Assembly (NCBI GenBank): GCA_017460955.1
Contig: JAFTZY010000069.1
Span: 1-59,288 of the forward strand
Reading direction: 5' to 3'
From: Oscillospiraceae bacterium
GTDB taxonomy: Bacteria > Bacillota > Clostridia > Oscillospirales > Ruminococcaceae
Length of the DNA stretch: 59,288 bases
Positions 18,578 to 26,998 of this stretch are shown one piece after another. Position 1 is the stretch's first letter, and each line of letters starts with the position of its first letter. Made by a program: the position numbers and the translations under genes. The notes under the pieces are model-generated. The model worked only from the letters and a program-made list of their open reading frames with translations. It was not told the origin of the DNA and did not search any database.

Positions 18578-18606
18578 TTGACATTGTGTCAGAACTGTGC
18601 TATACT
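18578..18606 (+). promoter_or_regulatory. Promoter of the TetR operon with overlapping palindrome (likely operator)
   Basis: TTGACA (18578-18583) and TATACT (18601-18606) are 17 bases apart. The palindrome TGACA-TTG-TGTCA (18579-18591) covers most of the -35 box, a position where a bound repressor would block RNA polymerase. Autoregulation by the downstream TetR protein is the natural inference. Confidence 0.75.
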
Positions 18607-18648
18607 ATCTATAATGAAACGATGTCATAAAGCAAAGGAGGCAAAGCT

Positions 18649-19269
18649 ATGCCCAAGGGTTCACCCGAGCTGACTGCTTCGCGGCGGGAGGAGATCGTGA
18701 ATGCCTGCGAGAAGCTCTATAAAACCATGAGCTTCAAGGACATCACCCTGCGTGAGATCAGCGCGGAGACGAGCTTTTCCAGGCCGTCCATCTACAATTA
18801 CTTTCAGACGAAGGAGGAGATTTTCCTCGCCCTGATGCAGCGGGAATATGAGCAGTGGGCAGAGGAGGTTCATGCGCTCTCGACGGAGCATGGCACGATG
18901 TCCGCCGAGGATTTTGCGGACGCGCTGGCGAGGTCCCTCGAGAAGCGGAAGCAGCTCTTAAAGCTCCTCGCCATGAATCACTATGATATGGAGGAGCATT
19001 CCCGCCCGGAACGGCTGACGCAGTTCAAGGTCGCCTACGGTGCATCGCTCGATGCGGTGCGGGTATGCCTCGACAAGTTCTTTCCTCACATCGACAGAGA
19101 GCGGTTCATCTTTGTGTTCTTCCCGTTTTTGTTCGGGGTCTATCCGTACTCGGTCGCAACGGAAAAACAGCTGCATGCAATGCAAGAAGCAAACCTGGAT
19201 TTCAAGCTGCACAGCATGTATGAAATGGTCTATCAATGCGTGGTGCAGCTTTTGGGAGGTGCAATATGA
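18649..19269 (+). CDS. TetR-family transcriptional regulator
   Basis: This 206-residue protein has an N-terminal DNA-binding domain: helix-turn-helix FKDITLREISAETSFSRPS followed by the hallmark IYNYFQTKEEIFLALM. The C-terminal 140 residues form the all-helical ligand and dimer domain, which is not assignable to a ligand. The ATG follows AAAGGAGG. Its stop overlaps the aldo-keto reductase start (ATGA), so it is the first gene of a redox operon and probably represses it through the palindrome at 18,579-18,591. Confidence 0.93.
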   Translation: MPKGSPELTASRREEIVNACEKLYKTMSFKDITLREISAETSFSRPSIYNYFQTKEEIFLALMQREYEQWAEEVHALSTEHGTMSAEDFADALARSLEKRKQLLKLLAMNHYDMEEHSRPERLTQFKVAYGASLDAVRVCLDKFFPHIDRERFIFVFFPFLFGVYPYSVATEKQLHAMQEANLDFKLHSMYEMVYQCVVQLLGGAI

Positions 19270-20303
19270 AATACACAAAACTCGGAAACTCCGACCTGAA
19301 CGTGTCCCGCATCTGTATGGGCTGCATGGGCTTCGGCGATGCGGCAAACGGTCAGCATTCGTGGACGATCGACGAGGCGCATTCCCGGGAGATCATCCGG
19401 CGCGGACTGGAGCTCGGGGTGAACTTCTTTGACACCGCGATCGCCTACCAGTCCGGGACGAGTGAGCAGTATGTCGGCCGGGTGCTGCGGGATTTTGCAA
19501 AGCGGGATGAGGTGGTCGTTGCCACGAAATTCCTGCCGCGGACGCCTGCGGATATCGAGGCGGGGATCAGCGGACAGCAGCACATTGAGCGCATGCTGGA
19601 CAAGAGCCTCCAGAACCTCGGGATGGACTATGTGGACCTCTACATCTATCACATGTGGGACTGGAACACGCCGATCTATGACATCCTGGACGGATTAAGC
19701 CGCGTGGTCAGGGCGGGAAAGGCACGATACATCGGCATTTCCAACTGCTATGCGTGGCAGCTTGCCAAGGCGAATGCGCTGGCCGAGCGGGAGGGCTTTG
19801 CGAAGTTTGTGAGCGTGCAGGGGCATTACAATCTCATCTTCCGCGAGGAGGAGCGCGAGATGGCAATGCTCTGCGCCGAGGACAACATCGCGATGACGCC
19901 GTACAGCGCCTTAGCGAGCGGGAGACTGGCCCGGCTCCCCGGCGCGACCTCGAAGCGAGCCGAGCAGGACAGCTATGCAAAGTTCAAGTACGATGCCACC
20001 AAGGAGCAGGATGAGGTCATCATCCGCAGGGTGGCTGAAATCGCCGAGAGGCACGGTGTTTCCATGACGGAGGTCTCGCTCGCGTGGCTGCTCACAAAGG
20101 TGACTGCACCCGTCGTCGGTGCAACGAAGCTGCATCATATTGAAGGTGCAGCGATGGCGGTCGAGCTGACGCTGTCGGCGGAGGAGAACGCCTATCTGGA
20201 GGAGCCCTATGTCCCCCATGCGCTCGCCGGTGTGATGGCGCAGAACAAGCCGGCAAACCGGAACGACAAGCATGTCTGGGGTACGGGCAATCAGAAGATA
20301 TGA
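19266..20303 (+). CDS. Aldo/keto reductase
   Basis: This 345-residue NADPH-dependent oxidoreductase is a TIM barrel of the aldo-keto reductase superfamily. It has the signature GVNFFDTAIAY with catalytic Asp and Tyr (the latter in AIAYQSG), the barrel Lys in VATKFLP, the His-containing strand DLYIYHMWDWNTP, and late NADPH-phosphate contacts around VVGATKLHH. The chosen ATG at 19,266 overlaps the TetR stop. The substrate is unknown; a neighbouring CMD-cupin protein and two flavodoxins suggest detoxification of reactive carbonyls or quinones. Confidence 0.93.
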   Translation: MKYTKLGNSDLNVSRICMGCMGFGDAANGQHSWTIDEAHSREIIRRGLELGVNFFDTAIAYQSGTSEQYVGRVLRDFAKRDEVVVATKFLPRTPADIEAGISGQQHIERMLDKSLQNLGMDYVDLYIYHMWDWNTPIYDILDGLSRVVRAGKARYIGISNCYAWQLAKANALAEREGFAKFVSVQGHYNLIFREEEREMAMLCAEDNIAMTPYSALASGRLARLPGATSKRAEQDSYAKFKYDATKEQDEVIIRRVAEIAERHGVSMTEVSLAWLLTKVTAPVVGATKLHHIEGAAMAVELTLSAEENAYLEEPYVPHALAGVMAQNKPANRNDKHVWGTGNQKI

Positions 20304-20318
20304 GGAGGAAGTGAGCGT

Positions 20319-21437
20319 ATGAACAAGCTGCTCCCGATGCTGATCGCGGGCATGACTGCACTGACGGTATTTCTGCGTGCAAATGCTTCGGCACCAACCG
20401 CAGAGACAGGACCTGCGGGTTCTGTTTCCTATACGGCAGAGGATGTGCGGAATTTGCAGGGTTTTCTGCTTGAGAAGCCTGCGGAGGAAGAGCTGAAAGG
20501 CAAGCCCTACGATCTGAACGGCGATGACAGATGGGATGTGATCGACTTATGTCTGATGAAGCGTGAGGTTCTGAAAGATGTGCATGCCGAAGCAAATGCT
20601 GACACACTTGTTGTCTATTTCTCCCGCACCGGAAATACGGAGAAGATCGCGGCCTATCTGATCGAGCTGACTGATGCGGACAGCTATGTGATCGAAGCGG
20701 CTGTGCCGTATACGGATGCGGACATCCGGTATCAGAACGACTGCCGTGCCAACCGTGAACAGAACGACAAGGCGGTCCGTCCGGAGATCGCGTCCCCGCT
20801 TGCATCCCTTGACGGCTATGATACGATCTTCTTGGGCTATCCGATCTGGTGGGGAGAGGAGCCGCGTATCATTGACACCTTCCTCGAAAGCTATGACTTT
20901 TCTGAGAAAACGGTGATCCCGTTCTGCACCTCCGGCAGCAGCGGTATCGCCGCGAGCGAGCAGAATATCGCCGATCTTGTGCCGATCGGCAACCAGCTTG
21001 CAGGAAAGCGCTTTGCGGCAAGTGCGACAAAAGACGATGTGTCATCGTGGTATGATTCCCTCCCTTTGGAGGAAGCGGCGCAGAAGCTGAAAATCACGGT
21101 CGGCGATACCGTCCTGACGGCGACACTTGCCGACAATTCCTCGGCACAGGCTTTTGCAGCGCTTCTGAAGCAAGGCGCTGTCACAGTGGATATGCAGGAT
21201 TACGGCAGCTTTGAAAAGGTCGGAGCACTGCCGGAAACGCTGCCGCGCAATGACGAGCAGATCACGACGGAGCCGGGGGACATCATCCTGTATCTCGGCA
21301 GCAACATCACGATCTACTACGATGTCAATACATGGAATTTCACAAGGCTCGGACACATCGACAATATCACGCAGGACGAGCTGAAAGCAATTCTTGGCGA
21401 TGGAAATGTGCGTGTCACATTCTCGCTAACAACATAA
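20319..21437 (+). CDS. Secreted protein: dockerin-like module, flavodoxin and cyclophilin-like domain
   Basis: This 372-residue protein has three joined parts behind an N-terminal signal sequence (MNKLLPMLIAGMTALTVFL). Residues about 40-88 are a dockerin-like module: the helix of the first repeat (VRNLQGFLLEK) without its calcium loop, then a full second repeat with DLNGDDRWDVIDLCLMKR. Residues about 95-250 are a flavodoxin with the FMN loop SRTGNTEKIA and the conserved YPIWWGEEPRIIDTFLESYDF. Residues about 258-372 match the small cyclophilin-like domain often fused to such flavodoxins (ending with GDIILYLGSNITIYYD). It is co-transcribed with the TetR and aldo-keto reductase genes. A flavodoxin outside the membrane carrying a dockerin is unusual. 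Confidence 0.85.
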   Translation: MNKLLPMLIAGMTALTVFLRANASAPTAETGPAGSVSYTAEDVRNLQGFLLEKPAEEELKGKPYDLNGDDRWDVIDLCLMKREVLKDVHAEANADTLVVYFSRTGNTEKIAAYLIELTDADSYVIEAAVPYTDADIRYQNDCRANREQNDKAVRPEIASPLASLDGYDTIFLGYPIWWGEEPRIIDTFLESYDFSEKTVIPFCTSGSSGIAASEQNIADLVPIGNQLAGKRFAASATKDDVSSWYDSLPLEEAAQKLKITVGDTVLTATLADNSSAQAFAALLKQGAVTVDMQDYGSFEKVGALPETLPRNDEQITTEPGDIILYLGSNITIYYDVNTWNFTRLGHIDNITQDELKAILGDGNVRVTFSLTT

Positions 21438-21451
21438 TGGAGGGTTATATT

Positions 21452-22207
21452 ATGAGTGAAAAGATCGTACAGACCGCAGGCAGGGACCAGCTCGGAGCAT
21501 TTTCGCCCATGTTCGCGCATCTCAATGACGATGTGCTGTTCGGCGAGGTATGGAACGAGCAGGCGATCGACGTCAAGACAAAGTGCATCATCACCGTGGT
21601 GTCGCTGATGGCGTCCGGCATCACCGACAGCTCCCTTGCCTATCATCTACAGAACGCCAAGGCACACGGCGTCACCAAGGAGGAGATCGCGGCGATCATC
21701 ACGCATGCGACGATGTACGTCGGCTGGCCAAAGGGCTGGGCAGTGTTCCGGCTGGCGAAAGACATCTGGAACGAGGAAGCACCTGCCCGCACCGACAAGG
21801 ACAGGTATCAGAATGAGCTCTTCTTCCCCATCGGTGAACCGAACCCCTACGGCGATTTCTTTGTCGGGCAGAGCTACCTTGCACCGCTTTCCACTGCGCA
21901 GGTTCCCGTTTTCAACGTGACCTTTGAGCCCGCTTGCCGCAACAACTGGCATATTCACCATGCAAAAAGCGGCGGCGGTCAGATGCTCATCTGTGTCGGC
22001 GGACGCGGGTACTATCAGGAGTGGGGCAAGGAAGCGCAGGAGCTCACGCCCGGCACGGTCATCAACATCCCCGCCGAGGTCAAGCACTGGCATGGTGCTG
22101 CGCCAGATTCCTGGTTCTCCCACCTTGCACTGGAAATTCCGGGCGAGGACGGAAAGACGGAGTGGTGCGAGGCGGTCTCGGATGCGGATTATGGAAAGCT
22201 GCAATAA
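21452..22207 (+). CDS. Carboxymuconolactone decarboxylase-like domain fused to a cupin
   Basis: This 251-residue protein has an N-terminal AhpD/CMD-like helical domain (about 20-110, with KTKCIITVVSLMASG and HLQNAKAHGVTKEEIAAIITH) and a C-terminal cupin (about 150-230). The cupin's metal ligands are visible as NNWHIHHAKSGGGQ and later VKHWHG. This fusion is widespread in gut Firmicutes beside aldo-keto reductases and flavodoxins. A role in repair or detoxification of oxidised small molecules is commonly assumed but not shown. The ATG at 21,452 follows GGAGGG. Confidence 0.9.
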   Translation: MSEKIVQTAGRDQLGAFSPMFAHLNDDVLFGEVWNEQAIDVKTKCIITVVSLMASGITDSSLAYHLQNAKAHGVTKEEIAAIITHATMYVGWPKGWAVFRLAKDIWNEEAPARTDKDRYQNELFFPIGEPNPYGDFFVGQSYLAPLSTAQVPVFNVTFEPACRNNWHIHHAKSGGGQMLICVGGRGYYQEWGKEAQELTPGTVINIPAEVKHWHGAAPDSWFSHLALEIPGEDGKTEWCEAVSDADYGKLQ

Positions 22208-22224
22208 AAAATGGAGGTATCATC

Positions 22225-22704
22225 ATGAGCAAAGCATTAGTCACCTATTTTTCAGCAAGCGGTAAGACCGCAAGGGCAGCCAAAACCTTAGCAGAAGCGG
22301 CAGGTACCGACCTGTACGAGATCCGGCCGGCAGTCCCCTACACCTCTGCCGATCTCAACTGGCAGAACAAGCAGTCGCGCAGCAGCGTGGAGATGAGCGA
22401 CAAGTCCTCCCGCCCGGCACTTGCGGACACCGATGCCGATATCGCGGCATATGACACGATTTTCGTAGGCTTCCCCGTCTGGTGGTATACCGCACCGACG
22501 ATCATCAACACGTTCCTCGAGAGCTATGACTTCTCCGGAAAGACGGTCATCCTCTTTGCGACCTCCGGCGGCAGCGGCATCGGCGGAACAGCAGAGGCAC
22601 TGCGGGGCAGTGTCGCCGCGGATACCAGGCTCATCGAGGGCAAGGTGCTCCGCCATGCATCGACGGCAGAGCTGAAGGCTTGGGTGGAGTCCCTGCCTGT
22701 CTGA
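22225..22704 (+). CDS. Flavodoxin
   Basis: This 159-residue cytoplasmic flavodoxin has the FMN loop FSASGKTARAAK near the N terminus and the conserved VGFPVWWYTAPTIINTFLESYDFSG segment (shared with the secreted protein encoded two genes upstream). It then has FATSGGSGIGG. The start was chosen at 22,225 behind ATGGAGG, not at the much longer upstream frame. It is the last gene of the TetR operon. The close similarity of its core to the dockerin-borne flavodoxin suggests an in-operon duplication with one copy exported. Confidence 0.9.
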   Translation: MSKALVTYFSASGKTARAAKTLAEAAGTDLYEIRPAVPYTSADLNWQNKQSRSSVEMSDKSSRPALADTDADIAAYDTIFVGFPVWWYTAPTIINTFLESYDFSGKTVILFATSGGSGIGGTAEALRGSVAADTRLIEGKVLRHASTAELKAWVESLPV

Positions 22705-22718
22705 TGCTCTGCAAATGC

Positions 22719-22740
22719 CGTGAGCGGCTTCCTGCTCACG
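22719..22740 (+). terminator. Hairpin after the flavodoxin operon
   Basis: Arms CGTGAGC (22719-22725) and GCTCACG (22734-22740) flank an 8-base loop. There is no T-run, so termination is uncertain. Confidence 0.35.
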
Positions 22741-23109
22741 CACAAAATCTCTGCCCGTGACAGGCCGGCCTGTCTTATGGGCGGAGAGGATATCATGACG
22801 GATCAGGGCAGGCACCCGGCTTGCCGATCCGCTTCCCCGGGGGGGACTGATGAAACAAACGACCGCTTACACTCCATGCAAGGTTGGTGGGAACTGCGTG
22901 GAGCATCAGGATACTATCAAATCGATGGGGAGCAAATCCTGGCGTTTGAGCATCCGTCAAGTTATCAGAATGATCTGTATGTAAAGAAGGATTTCCTTCA
23001 AACACATTTAAAAACCAACCGGACCGGCAAAATCAAATTCAAATTCACATTGACATTGATCCGCGTATATTCTATCGGAATGAAAAGCAGTTAAGCCCTG
23101 AGATTTTGA
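22741..23109. other. Intergenic region without a supported gene
   Basis: One plus-strand frame (to 23,094) could encode up to 124 residues. Its first half is low-complexity GC-rich reading with no ribosome site. Its second half (around GWWELRGASGYYQIDG) resembles no family I know, and the base composition drifts to AT-rich. It may be debris around the insertion-sequence remnant. Confidence 0.4.
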
Positions 23110-23640
23110 AATGCTCCCCTTTTGTTAGACAATGTGGTATAATAGAGATATACCAAGTGTAAGTCTGAACTGACTCCCAAAAGTTAGACAAAGAACAATA
23201 GAAAACAGTGTGCAAAGCGACTGAGCGACGAGCTTGGTCGCTTTGCAGCATTATGCAGCGGATGAGGGACGGTACTCAAGAAGAACAGTCTTGTGATTGA
23301 TCTTATGTGTTTTTCGGAGCTCTGCCGTGCTGCGGCGATGACCGTACCGCGCATTGCTGTCATCATATATTTTGCGAATCCGTGCTTTGTTTTCGGCGTA
23401 CTTATCCGGCTTCGGATCCTCAAACGGCTTGCTGTAATAGTAGTAGGTACTGCGGGGAATCCCGGCAATGTCAGTGAGCAGACCTACTCTATGTTCATAC
23501 CTCAGCTCCCATATCACTTGTGCTTTTTCTCTTGCCGTACCCTCCCGACAACCAAGGCATTCAATCGTATCCCGCTTATCCGGTTCCCCCTTTGACATAA
23601 GAATGCCCCCCCGTTCATCAGATTTTGATCCGGTATAATT
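23110..23640 (-). mobile_element. IS3-family insertion sequence remnant
   Basis: The segment contains the first part of an IS3-type transposase on the minus strand (23,598-23,251) and, at 23,160-23,190, an end-like sequence with CCCAAAAGTTAGAC as in many IS3 elements. A related copy (CCCTTTTGTTAGAC) lies 50 bases before it. The catalytic half of orfB is missing, so the element is dead. Confidence 0.65.
23251..23598 (-). pseudogene. IS3-family transposase orfB, N-terminal fragment
   Basis: Residues about 25-100 of this 115-residue frame match the HTH_21 region of IS3 transposases: AGIPRSTYYYYSKPFEDP, then IRKIYDDSNARYGHRRSTAELR and INHKTVL. Homology stops abruptly after INHKTVL and the remaining residues are unrelated. 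The rve integrase core with its DDE residues is absent. This is an internal deletion derivative. Confidence 0.75.
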
Positions 23641-24027
23641 CTATTGTAGCCATATTCCGACAGATTTTACAAGGGCTGCTGTAAAACTTCCGTCATGGAA
23701 AACGGATTTCCCCGGAAATGCTCCCGCATTCTCCGAAGCCGCGTTTTTCATAAAAAAATATAATAGAAGACCAAATTTCAACGCATCATCACATTTTGTG
23801 GAAAACATCAAAAGCCGGAAGCGAAAAATGTGCAAAACGCTGAAATTTCATCTGGCTTTAATTTGCTATTGCAGAAAAAAGAGAAATGGTGTACAATAAA
23901 GGTACGGGCTGTTCCAGGATGTCGAAATCACGCGGATGTGCTTGATTATCCGCTGTATTCCGTCGCAGCATCCAGGTACAGTCCAAGAGAGAGAAAGAAA
24001 CAAAAGAGAGCAAGAGGCGGCCGATCC
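23641..24027 (+). other. Leader and upstream region of the acyl-decoration operon
   Basis: The region is AT-rich and holds a promoter (23,869-23,897) and a purine-rich leader of about 120 bases before the MBOAT start. Distant arms AAATTTCA and TGAAATTT lie around 23,776 and 23,840. No ORF with a ribosome site was seen. Confidence 0.5.
23869..23897 (+). promoter_or_regulatory. Promoter of the MBOAT-DHHW-FkbH-ACP operon
   Basis: TTGCAG (23869-23874) and TACAAT (23892-23897) are 17 bases apart. Confidence 0.6.
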
Positions 24028-25431
24028 ATGATCTTTTCCAGTCTGATTTTTCTATATCTATTCCTGCCGCTGTGCCTGATCTGTTACGCGGCGGTCAAGA
24101 GCATCCGGGACAGAAATATTGTCCTGGTCATTTTTTCCCTCCTGTTCTATGCCTGGGGGGAGCCGACCCGGATCATTTACCTGCTGCTGAGTGCGGCGGT
24201 CAACTATGTCTGCGGGCTCGGGTGTGCCTCCACGCGGGGACAGGGCATGCGGAAGGCCAGCCTTGCGTTCAGTCTTGTGTACAACATCGGCATGATCGGT
24301 GTGTTCAAATACAGCGGCTTTCTCATGGAGAACATCAACGCCCTGTTCGGCACCGGATTTCCCGTGCCGCATATCGTGCAGATGGTCGGCATCAGCTTCT
24401 ACACCTTCCAGGTCATGTCCTATGTGATCGACTGCTACTGGGAGACCGTGGAGCCGCAGCGAAGTCCCCTGCGCTTCCTCCTGTATGTCTGCCTGTTCCC
24501 GCAGCTCATCGCAGGACCCATCGTCCGCTACCGCACGATCGCCGAGGAGATCGGCAGCCGTGCCACGACCCTCGAGGACCTCTCCTCCGGACTGACGCGC
24601 TTTGTCGTGGGACTGGCCAAAAAGGTCATCCTTGCCGACCAGCTCTACCGCATCGTGGACGACTTTCTGGGCGGGGACCTGGATACACTGAGCATTGCGG
24701 GTACCTGGTACGGCGTGATCGTGTATTCGCTGTACATTTATTTCGACTTTTCCGGCTATTCGGATATGGCCATCGGTCTGGGCAGACTGTTCGGCTTTCA
24801 TTTTGACGAGAACTTCCGGCATCCGTTCCTGTGCAAGGACATCACGGAATTCTGGCAGCGCTGGCACATCTCCCTGGGGAGCTTCTTCCGGGATTACCTG
24901 CTGCCCCTGCCCGTGTTCGGCATCCGCAACAAGTACCTCAGTCTCGGCCTTGTGTGGCTGTGTACAGGCATCTGGCACGGTGCGAGCTGGAACTACATCC
25001 TGTGGGGCCTGTACTACGGCCTGTTCATCCTTATCGAGACGAGGATCGGCAAAAAGAAGATGCGCCGTATCCCGCTGTGGCTGCGCCATGTGTACAACAA
25101 GCTCGTCATCATCATCGGCTTTGGCATCTTCTATTTTGAGGATACTGCAAAGCTCGGGCTGTTCTTCCGGAACATCTCGCTTTTCAATGCCAACGGCTTT
25201 CTTTCGCAGACCGAGCAGATGTCCGCGGCGAACAACCTGTTCTTGCTCATCGCTGCCGTGATCTGCACCTTCCCGCTGCTCGAGCTGCCCGCCCGCATCG
25301 CACAGCGCTCCCCCGCTGCCAGGACGGCGGTCTCCGTGACCGGGACCGTACTGTGTGCGGCCCTGCTCGTGCTCAGCAGCATCCTGCTCGTGGATGCGAC
25401 CACACAACCTTTCCTGTATTACCGTTTCTAA
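24028..25431 (+). CDS. MBOAT-family membrane-bound O-acyltransferase
   Basis: This 467-residue polytopic membrane protein resembles AlgI/DltB/PatA-type enzymes that pass an acyl group across the membrane to a surface polymer. About ten hydrophobic helices are visible. The family core includes YFDFSGYSDMAIGLGRLFGF, the segment NFRHPFLCKDITEFWQRWHISL and the catalytic His in CTGIWHGASWNYILWG. I chose the ATG at 24,028, where the first helix starts, over an upstream frame with unrelated codons. The next three genes encode a DHHW protein, an FkbH-like protein and an acyl carrier protein, so the acyl donor is probably carrier-bound rather than CoA. Confidence 0.93.
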   Translation: MIFSSLIFLYLFLPLCLICYAAVKSIRDRNIVLVIFSLLFYAWGEPTRIIYLLLSAAVNYVCGLGCASTRGQGMRKASLAFSLVYNIGMIGVFKYSGFLMENINALFGTGFPVPHIVQMVGISFYTFQVMSYVIDCYWETVEPQRSPLRFLLYVCLFPQLIAGPIVRYRTIAEEIGSRATTLEDLSSGLTRFVVGLAKKVILADQLYRIVDDFLGGDLDTLSIAGTWYGVIVYSLYIYFDFSGYSDMAIGLGRLFGFHFDENFRHPFLCKDITEFWQRWHISLGSFFRDYLLPLPVFGIRNKYLSLGLVWLCTGIWHGASWNYILWGLYYGLFILIETRIGKKKMRRIPLWLRHVYNKLVIIIGFGIFYFEDTAKLGLFFRNISLFNANGFLSQTEQMSAANNLFLLIAAVICTFPLLELPARIAQRSPAARTAVSVTGTVLCAALLVLSSILLVDATTQPFLYYRF

Positions 25432-25489
25432 GAGCCTGTCTAAGTTCTCTGATCAGGAATACAGATCTTCAAACGAAGGAGGCGCCGAC

Positions 25490-26938
25490 ATGGCAGAATT
25501 CAGGGGAGTGGAACGGCAGACCGAGATCGACGTTGCCGTCCCCGATCCGGAGGCGGACCGCCGCCGGCTTGACCGCAGGCTCATGCACTTCCATGTGCTG
25601 ACCCTGCTTGCCGTCATCACCGTCCTCACCGGCTTTATGCTTTTCGGCAAGCGCCCGACGGAATCCACCGAGGAGAACCGTTCGCTTGCCAAAGCGCCAA
25701 AATTCAGCATCTCTTCCTACCTCGACGGGAGCTTTACCTCGGAATTTGCACAGTTTTTCAACGATACCGTCCCGATGCGCAGCACCTTCAAGGGCTTCAT
25801 CTCCGATTTCCGGGCAAGCCTGGGCGTCCCCTACGACGGGGATGTCGTTCTGGTCGGCCGGCCCCCCACGGAGGTACAGGTCACCGCGGAGCAGCCCGAG
25901 ACGCAGCCCGCTGCACAGAGCGTTGCCATTGAAACGCAGGCGCCCACACAGGACGAGCACGCCGAGACCCAGGCAGCGCCCCTCGCGGCGTCCGTTGCCG
26001 TTCCTACGGAGGCACCGACCGAAGCGCCCACTATGGAGGACCTTGAGGATGCCGACGGCGAGATCGCCAATAACATCCTTGTTGTCAAGGACCGCGGGAT
26101 CATGCTCTACGGCGGCAACCTTGCCAGGGGCGAGGAGTATGCGCAGACCCTGAACGAATACAAGGCCGCGCTCGGCAGCGATGTGCATGTGTATTCCCTG
26201 GTCGCCCCCACGGCGGTGAGCTTCTACCTGCCGAAGAAGTACGCTTCCTCCTCGGCAAGCGAGACGGAGAACATCGACCACATCAACAGCTTTTTGCAGG
26301 ATGTGACCCCCGTCGATGCGTACAATGCCCTGCTGCCCCATGCAGCCGAGGCCATATATTCCAGGACCGATCACCACTGGCAGCCGCTCGGCGCCTATTA
26401 TGCAGCCGAAAGCTTCGCCGAGGCCGCCGGTGTCCCCTTCCCGCCGCTCTCGGAGTATGAGACCGTCGTCAAGGAGGGGTATGTGGGGACGCTCTACGGC
26501 TATACCAATGTGGCCGCACTCAAAAACAATCCCGAGGATTTCACCTACTATGTCCCGCAAAACGACTACACCACGACCTATTACGACATCGACATGACCA
26601 ATGAGCGGGAGGCAAGTCTCCTGCTGAACCTCGACAACGTTGCCCCGTCGAGCTGGTACCTGGTGTTCATGGGCGGCGATGAACGCATCACCCATGTGAC
26701 CACCGACTGCCGTAACGGCCGGGTCCTCGCCATCATCAAGGACAGCTACGGCAATGCGCTCGTGCCGTGCCTGACCTCCTCCTTCGAGGAGATCTGGGTC
26801 ATCGACATGCGCTATTTCAAGCCCAATGCCGTCACCTTTTTACAGGAGCACGGCGTGACGGATCTGCTCTTTGCGATGAACACGTTCAGCGCGACGGGCG
26901 GCAATTCCGCCAAGCTCCGGACCATCAAAGATCAATGA
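25490..26938 (+). CDS. DHHW-family protein (AlgX/AlgJ-like partner of the acyltransferase)
   Basis: This 482-residue protein has one N-terminal membrane anchor (about residues 38-57) with the rest outside the cell. A Pro/Thr/Glu-rich linker (about 120-185) separates the membrane-near part from the SGNH-hydrolase-like domain. The family motif appears as SRTDHHWQPLGAYYAA, with Asp-His-His forming part of the catalytic site, and a later IIKDSYGNALVP contains the Ser. DHHW proteins usually complete O-acyl transfer to an exopolysaccharide or teichoic acid. The ATG at 25,490 follows AAGGAGG, 58 bases after the MBOAT gene. Confidence 0.88.
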   Translation: MAEFRGVERQTEIDVAVPDPEADRRRLDRRLMHFHVLTLLAVITVLTGFMLFGKRPTESTEENRSLAKAPKFSISSYLDGSFTSEFAQFFNDTVPMRSTFKGFISDFRASLGVPYDGDVVLVGRPPTEVQVTAEQPETQPAAQSVAIETQAPTQDEHAETQAAPLAASVAVPTEAPTEAPTMEDLEDADGEIANNILVVKDRGIMLYGGNLARGEEYAQTLNEYKAALGSDVHVYSLVAPTAVSFYLPKKYASSSASETENIDHINSFLQDVTPVDAYNALLPHAAEAIYSRTDHHWQPLGAYYAAESFAEAAGVPFPPLSEYETVVKEGYVGTLYGYTNVAALKNNPEDFTYYVPQNDYTTTYYDIDMTNEREASLLLNLDNVAPSSWYLVFMGGDERITHVTTDCRNGRVLAIIKDSYGNALVPCLTSSFEEIWVIDMRYFKPNAVTFLQEHGVTDLLFAMNTFSATGGNSAKLRTIKDQ

Positions 26939-26940
26939 CC

Positions 26941-26974
26941 CATATGAGGCAGGAGCACGATCCTGCCTCATATG
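26941..26974 (+). terminator. Perfect 14-bp hairpin between the DHHW and FkbH genes
   Basis: CATATGAGGCAGGA (26941-26954) and TCCTGCCTCATATG (26961-26974) form a perfect stem with a 6-base loop, starting two bases after the DHHW stop. There is no T-run. It lies just before the FkbH ribosome site, so it may set relative expression or protect processed mRNA rather than terminate. Confidence 0.6.
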
Positions 26975-26998
26975 TCCATCCCAAGGAGGGAAGCGCGT

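Larger units (their letters stand above)
18352..18648 (+). other. Intergenic region between the kinase and the TetR operon
   Basis: It holds a terminator (18,469-18,506) for the two-component operon and then the promoter and operator of the TetR operon. No ORF is credible. Confidence 0.6.

Noticed and set aside
22720..23094. A 124-residue plus-strand frame as a gene
   Set aside because: No ribosome site at its start, no family match and abrupt composition change beside an IS remnant.
24058..25407. A 449-residue minus-strand open frame
   Set aside because: Antisense to the MBOAT gene, with shadow composition rich in His, Asp and Gln and no motif.
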